Below are positions 61,275 through 64,000 of a DNA stretch of 64,000 bases, piece after piece. Position 1 is the first letter of the stretch, and the number at the start of each line of letters is the position of its first letter. The translations under genes and the position numbers were made by a program. The stretch is from NCBI GenBank assembly GCA_965226945.1, contig OZ245717.1, positions 744,001 through 808,000 on the forward strand, in the 5' to 3' direction. Below the pieces are notes generated by a model. It ran no database searches. It was not told the DNA's origin and saw only the letters and a list, made by a program, of their open reading frames with translations. Source of the stretch: SYLG01 sp965226945. Lineage in GTDB: Bacteria; Planctomycetota; Planctomycetia; Gemmatales; Gemmataceae.

Positions 61275-62488
61275 ATCGCCTGCAAGGAACTTTTGATGGC
61301 GCACCGATTGGAGATATCTTCAACGGTAAGCGCGGCGGTCTCTTCCCAGGAATAGGGAGGATTTAGCGTGTTCATCGATTTGAGAATACCGACCAATTTT
61401 GCGCGGTTTTGATCCAGACCATTTAAAATATCTCGCATCACCTCGGGAGCGCGGATCGGCACCACCCAGCCGTTGACATTGTCTTTGATGAAGAGAGCAG
61501 ATCCGGTGTTTTTGGTAATGAGTGCGGGAAGGCCACAAGAAAGTGCCTGAGTGACCACGACTGCAAAACCATCTTCCAGAGATGGCAGCATAAAAATATC
61601 GCCCCAGGCATATTGTGCCGGCAACTCGTCCTGCGGCACCTTGGGAATGAACGTGACCCTGTCTTTCAGTTCATTGGCGAGTTCCTGGCCATCTTCGGCA
61701 ATGGTGCCCACGAAACGAAAGGAAAACCGCTCCGGATCAAGCTGATTGACCAGGGTTCGCAGATCCCAGGCTCCCTTGCGCAAACAGAATGTTCCCGTCC
61801 ACAGGATTCGCAAAGGCTCCCCCGCGATGATTCTTCTGGTGCGCTCGGCGACCTGGTCGGCAGTTGCGGAGAATTTCGCTCGGCTTACTCCCAGGGGAAT
61901 CAGGTCAATTTTGGAGTCAGGCACTCCCTTTTTCAAGAATCCGCTAAACGCGAAGGGGCTTTGCACGCGAATCAAATCGCAAGCCTCGTACTCGCTTTCT
62001 TCCCTTTGAATGATCCAGCGACTTGGCTTTTCGACCTTGTGCCCAGTCCTGAGTTCCTCATCGTTGAGAATATCCCATTGATCGCGAATATGCGTCGAAC
62101 CTCGATGCAATATGCAAAGAGTCTTGGTATTGCGGTAGTGCTGAAATGTTTCCAGGGCAATGCCGCTCATGCAGAGGATCGCATCCCACCCCCCCTGCGG
62201 TTCCGCGGCCATGGCCGCCCGACGAAGCCACCGTCCGAATTTTCGATGAAAATAGCCTTCCAGATTTCCGCTCATGCGCGACAGGACGGGAAGATTGAAG
62301 ACCCGCGTCATGATACCGTGCACATAATCGGTCTTCACGCCGGGTTGAACAATTCCGAATCTTTTGACGATAAATGGGGGATAATTGGTAAATAAGGTTA
62401 CGTTATGGCCCTGAGCTCGAATCTCTCGGGCCAAATCAAACATGTGAAACCGGCCATGAACTGCAAGTGCCAAATTAAGCTTAGCCAT
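61268..62488 (-). CDS. GT4 family glycosyltransferase
   Basis: 406 residues from the ATG at 62486-62488 (an in-frame TTG lies 24 nt upstream). N-terminal half: KLNLALAVHGRFHMFDLARE, then CILHRGSTHIRDQWDIL. Donor half: PLRILWTGTFCLRKGAWDL, FSFRFVGTIAEDGQEL, FIPKVPQDELPAQYA and the E-x7-E motif in PSLEDGFAVVVTQALSCGLPAL. Probably acts in an envelope glycan, but it stands apart from the large cluster and next to a truncated methyltransferase, so it may be what remains of a second, eroded glycan locus. Confidence 0.8.
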   Translation of the reverse strand: MAKLNLALAVHGRFHMFDLAREIRAQGHNVTLFTNYPPFIVKRFGIVQPGVKTDYVHGIMTRVFNLPVLSRMSGNLEGYFHRKFGRWLRRAAMAAEPQGGWDAILCMSGIALETFQHYRNTKTLCILHRGSTHIRDQWDILNDEELRTGHKVEKPSRWIIQREESEYEACDLIRVQSPFAFSGFLKKGVPDSKIDLIPLGVSRAKFSATADQVAERTRRIIAGEPLRILWTGTFCLRKGAWDLRTLVNQLDPERFSFRFVGTIAEDGQELANELKDRVTFIPKVPQDELPAQYAWGDIFMLPSLEDGFAVVVTQALSCGLPALITKNTGSALFIKDNVNGWVVPIRAPEVMRDILNGLDQNRAKLVGILKSMNTLNPPYSWEETAALTVEDISNRCAIKSSLQAMS

Positions 62489-63447
62489 AATGATCCAATC
62501 GGTACTCCGCAAAAATTCGATTATTTACTCTTGCACCAACCGACTATGCTAATGGCTACGCCCATCAATTAGTGTAACTTTACAACAATAAAACACCACG
62601 CCAAACTCCATGGTTAATAAAGGCTAATACATTCCACAGCCCTTGCGGCCGTCCCCCTTGAAGAGACGGGAGTCCGCGGCGCGAGCGGGAACCACCCAGC
62701 GCGAGGCGTGTCGTCTTCGTGAGCGCTGGAGGTGCTGGCAAACTTTCATTATCTCAATAAACCCCAAAAGGTAAAAACAGTTTCGCGAAAGAAATCGGCG
62801 ATCTTCCACCGCGATCGATCTGGTTGAAGCAGCAGCCTCCCACCGCTTGGCTGTCACTTGGAATGCAACGACCCACTCTAGATTCTGCCAGACATCTCTA
62901 GAGAACCTAAGCGCGGCCACCTGTTCCCTGTGGGGGATGATCGAGCGTTGGCATTTCCCAGAGACCGTCCGTGGCCGAAAACGCTACGCCGTTTGAGACT
63001 TCAGCGATCTCCTCACAGATCCACCGCAGTGAGGCTTCCAGGGTAGTCAGGCGCCATCGCAGGGCTTGAGACTTTCTGCCGCGCAGCCAGTCGGACCGGA
63101 CAAGGAGCATTAAGGGGCGAGAAGAGGAGATTCGCGAACCATCAAGAAACGATGCTTACCGTAAAAATCACCAGGGCCAGATTATTTTCCTGTGGGAATG
63201 AAGGTCGCCCAAATGGGGACCAAACAGAACGCTCACCGCTCCTGCGTCCGGGATCACCAGGCCAGGAACGGGCTAAATACAAGAAAATTGCCGATGGCGA
63301 TGCAATCGCTCGATGAAGGCGAATTTCTGGCGTCGGGGAGCGCGAATGACAACGTCGATCCAACCGTTTGTGGGAAACGGGGATCGACTCGAACCTGTTA
63401 GGAGAGCTGCGGGGGACCCAAAGTCCCCCACCGTCCGCGGGCGGTTG
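62489..63447. other. Gene-free region of nearly 1 kb
   Basis: About 960 bases with only short, mutually overlapping frames (the longest 98 codons, 62624-62920 minus) whose translations show no family features. I could not recognise a transposase, phage or tRNA remnant. The base composition varies (AT-rich at 62520-62640, GC-rich after that). It may be degraded sequence at the edge of the eroded glycan/IS region. Confidence 0.4.
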
Positions 63448-64000
63448 TTAGCCAGCCTTGAGCTTCTTCTCGATTTCCACCCTCTTGGCCTTGTCGCGCT
63501 TGGTGACCGCTTCCAGGTCCAGGGCTTTTTGCCACAATTTGACCGCTTCGGGTTTCTGCTTCAAAGCCACTTGCACCTCGGCATAGTGATCCAGGATTTC
63601 GGAAGATTGTTGGCCTTCTTCCTGTTTCACCGCTTCTTCGAGAGCTTTCTTGGCCTCTTCGAGTTTACCCTTCTTGAAAAGGACCCAACCCAGGCTGTCG
63701 AGGTACGAGGCATTGTCCTTGTCGTCGCTGCCCTGGAGTTTCAGCTTTTTCCGGATGGCGCGCTCCAGGTCAAGTGCCTTGCGGATGAGTTTCTCGGCCT
63801 CATCAAGGTCCTTGTTGTTGTCGGCCATAACGTAGCCGAGGTCATTGTTGTACGTGGGATTCTCTGGGTACTTTTCCACCAGGTCCTTGAGGATGCCAAT
63901 CGCCTTGTCGGTCTTCTTGACATCGATGTAAACGCTCGAAAGGCTATAGCGCATCCGGGCGGCGAAACCTTCACGGATCTCTTTCTTAACCTTCTCCAGC
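63448..64000 (-). CDS. TPR-repeat protein, N-terminus beyond the window
   Basis: The frame is open through the window edge (LEKVKKEIREGFAARMRYSL upstream of the first internal Met), so the gene is partial; 183 residues remain. At least three TPR units: LSSVYIDVKKTDKAIGILKD, LGYVMADNNKDLDEAEKLIR, then LDSLGWVLFKKGKLEEAKKA and DHYAEVQVALKQKPEAVKLW. The first Met seen (63954) is internal. TPR proteins mediate protein contacts; partner unknown. The stop lies about 960 nt after the lone glycosyltransferase gene on the same strand. Confidence 0.85.
   Translation of the reverse strand, partial: LEKVKKEIREGFAARMRYSLSSVYIDVKKTDKAIGILKDLVEKYPENPTYNNDLGYVMADNNKDLDEAEKLIRKALDLERAIRKKLKLQGSDDKDNASYLDSLGWVLFKKGKLEEAKKALEEAVKQEEGQQSSEILDHYAEVQVALKQKPEAVKLWQKALDLEAVTKRDKAKRVEIEKKLKAG

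Overview
The window reads as a chromosomal segment of a planctomycete, probably a Gemmata-like member of the phylum. This is inferred from family content, not from a marker gene. The pointers are a PVC-type membrane-bound dehydrogenase/HEAT/cytochrome c protein, an ECF sigma factor overlapping a giant membrane anti-sigma factor with macroglobulin-like domains, an RNase E/G with a very large low-complexity insert, an LptD-like outer-membrane protein (so a diderm envelope), and a background near 60% G+C.

Layout. (1) Positions 1-25229, all on the minus strand: one long surface-polysaccharide/glycan locus, much of it AT-rich compared with the rest. In transcription order it holds a GDP-mannose 3,5-epimerase-like enzyme, a glycosyltransferase, an MsbA/PglK-like ABC exporter, a full pseudaminic acid set (PseB, PseC, a methyltransferase, an aldo/keto reductase, an SpsF/PseF-type cytidylyltransferase fused to a class III aminotransferase, PseG fused to PseH, PseI), an SGNH plus MBOAT O-acylation pair, a capsule-type protein, more glycosyltransferases and methyltransferases, and a multi-spanning membrane protein cut by the window edge. 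Base composition changes abruptly inside two of the pse fusion genes, which suggests mosaic assembly. (2) 25481-29145: der GTPase, a HEAT-repeat protein, and a thioredoxin-fold/peroxiredoxin-like gene whose frame is intact except for one TGA exactly where a CxxC cysteine is expected, followed by a bSECIS-like hairpin. It is a strong selenoprotein candidate. (3) 29126-33206: a free-standing 59-residue sigma-70 region 1.1 domain, divergent from an ECF sigma factor and its fused anti-sigma/macroglobulin-like protein. (4) 33340-38278: hibernation factor, PtsN, HPr, a DUF2344 protein and RNase E/G, closed by an intrinsic terminator. (5) 38491-45022: LptD-like protein, diacylglycerol kinase-type protein, M20 peptidase, LexA with a clear promoter and palindromes. 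(6) 45046-49178, minus strand: Fe/Zn-cluster protein, tyrosine phosphatase, membrane protein, VOC protein. (7) 49322-59354: PVC cytochrome protein, a tandem metallo-beta-lactamase protein, glutamate synthase large subunit. (8) 59434-64000: an IS630 element with a frameshifted transposase, a 5'-truncated FkbM methyltransferase, a pentanucleotide repeat, a lone glycosyltransferase, an almost 1 kb stretch without recognisable genes, and a TPR protein cut by the right edge.

How the genes fit together: the first 25 kb would make CMP-pseudaminic acid and other activated sugars, assemble and O-acylate a glycan, and export it through the ABC protein. The middle is housekeeping (ribosome assembly and hibernation, RNA decay, outer-membrane biogenesis, SOS control). 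The sigma/anti-sigma block looks like an envelope-sensing regulatory unit, and the right end is a small region of genome erosion around an insertion sequence.
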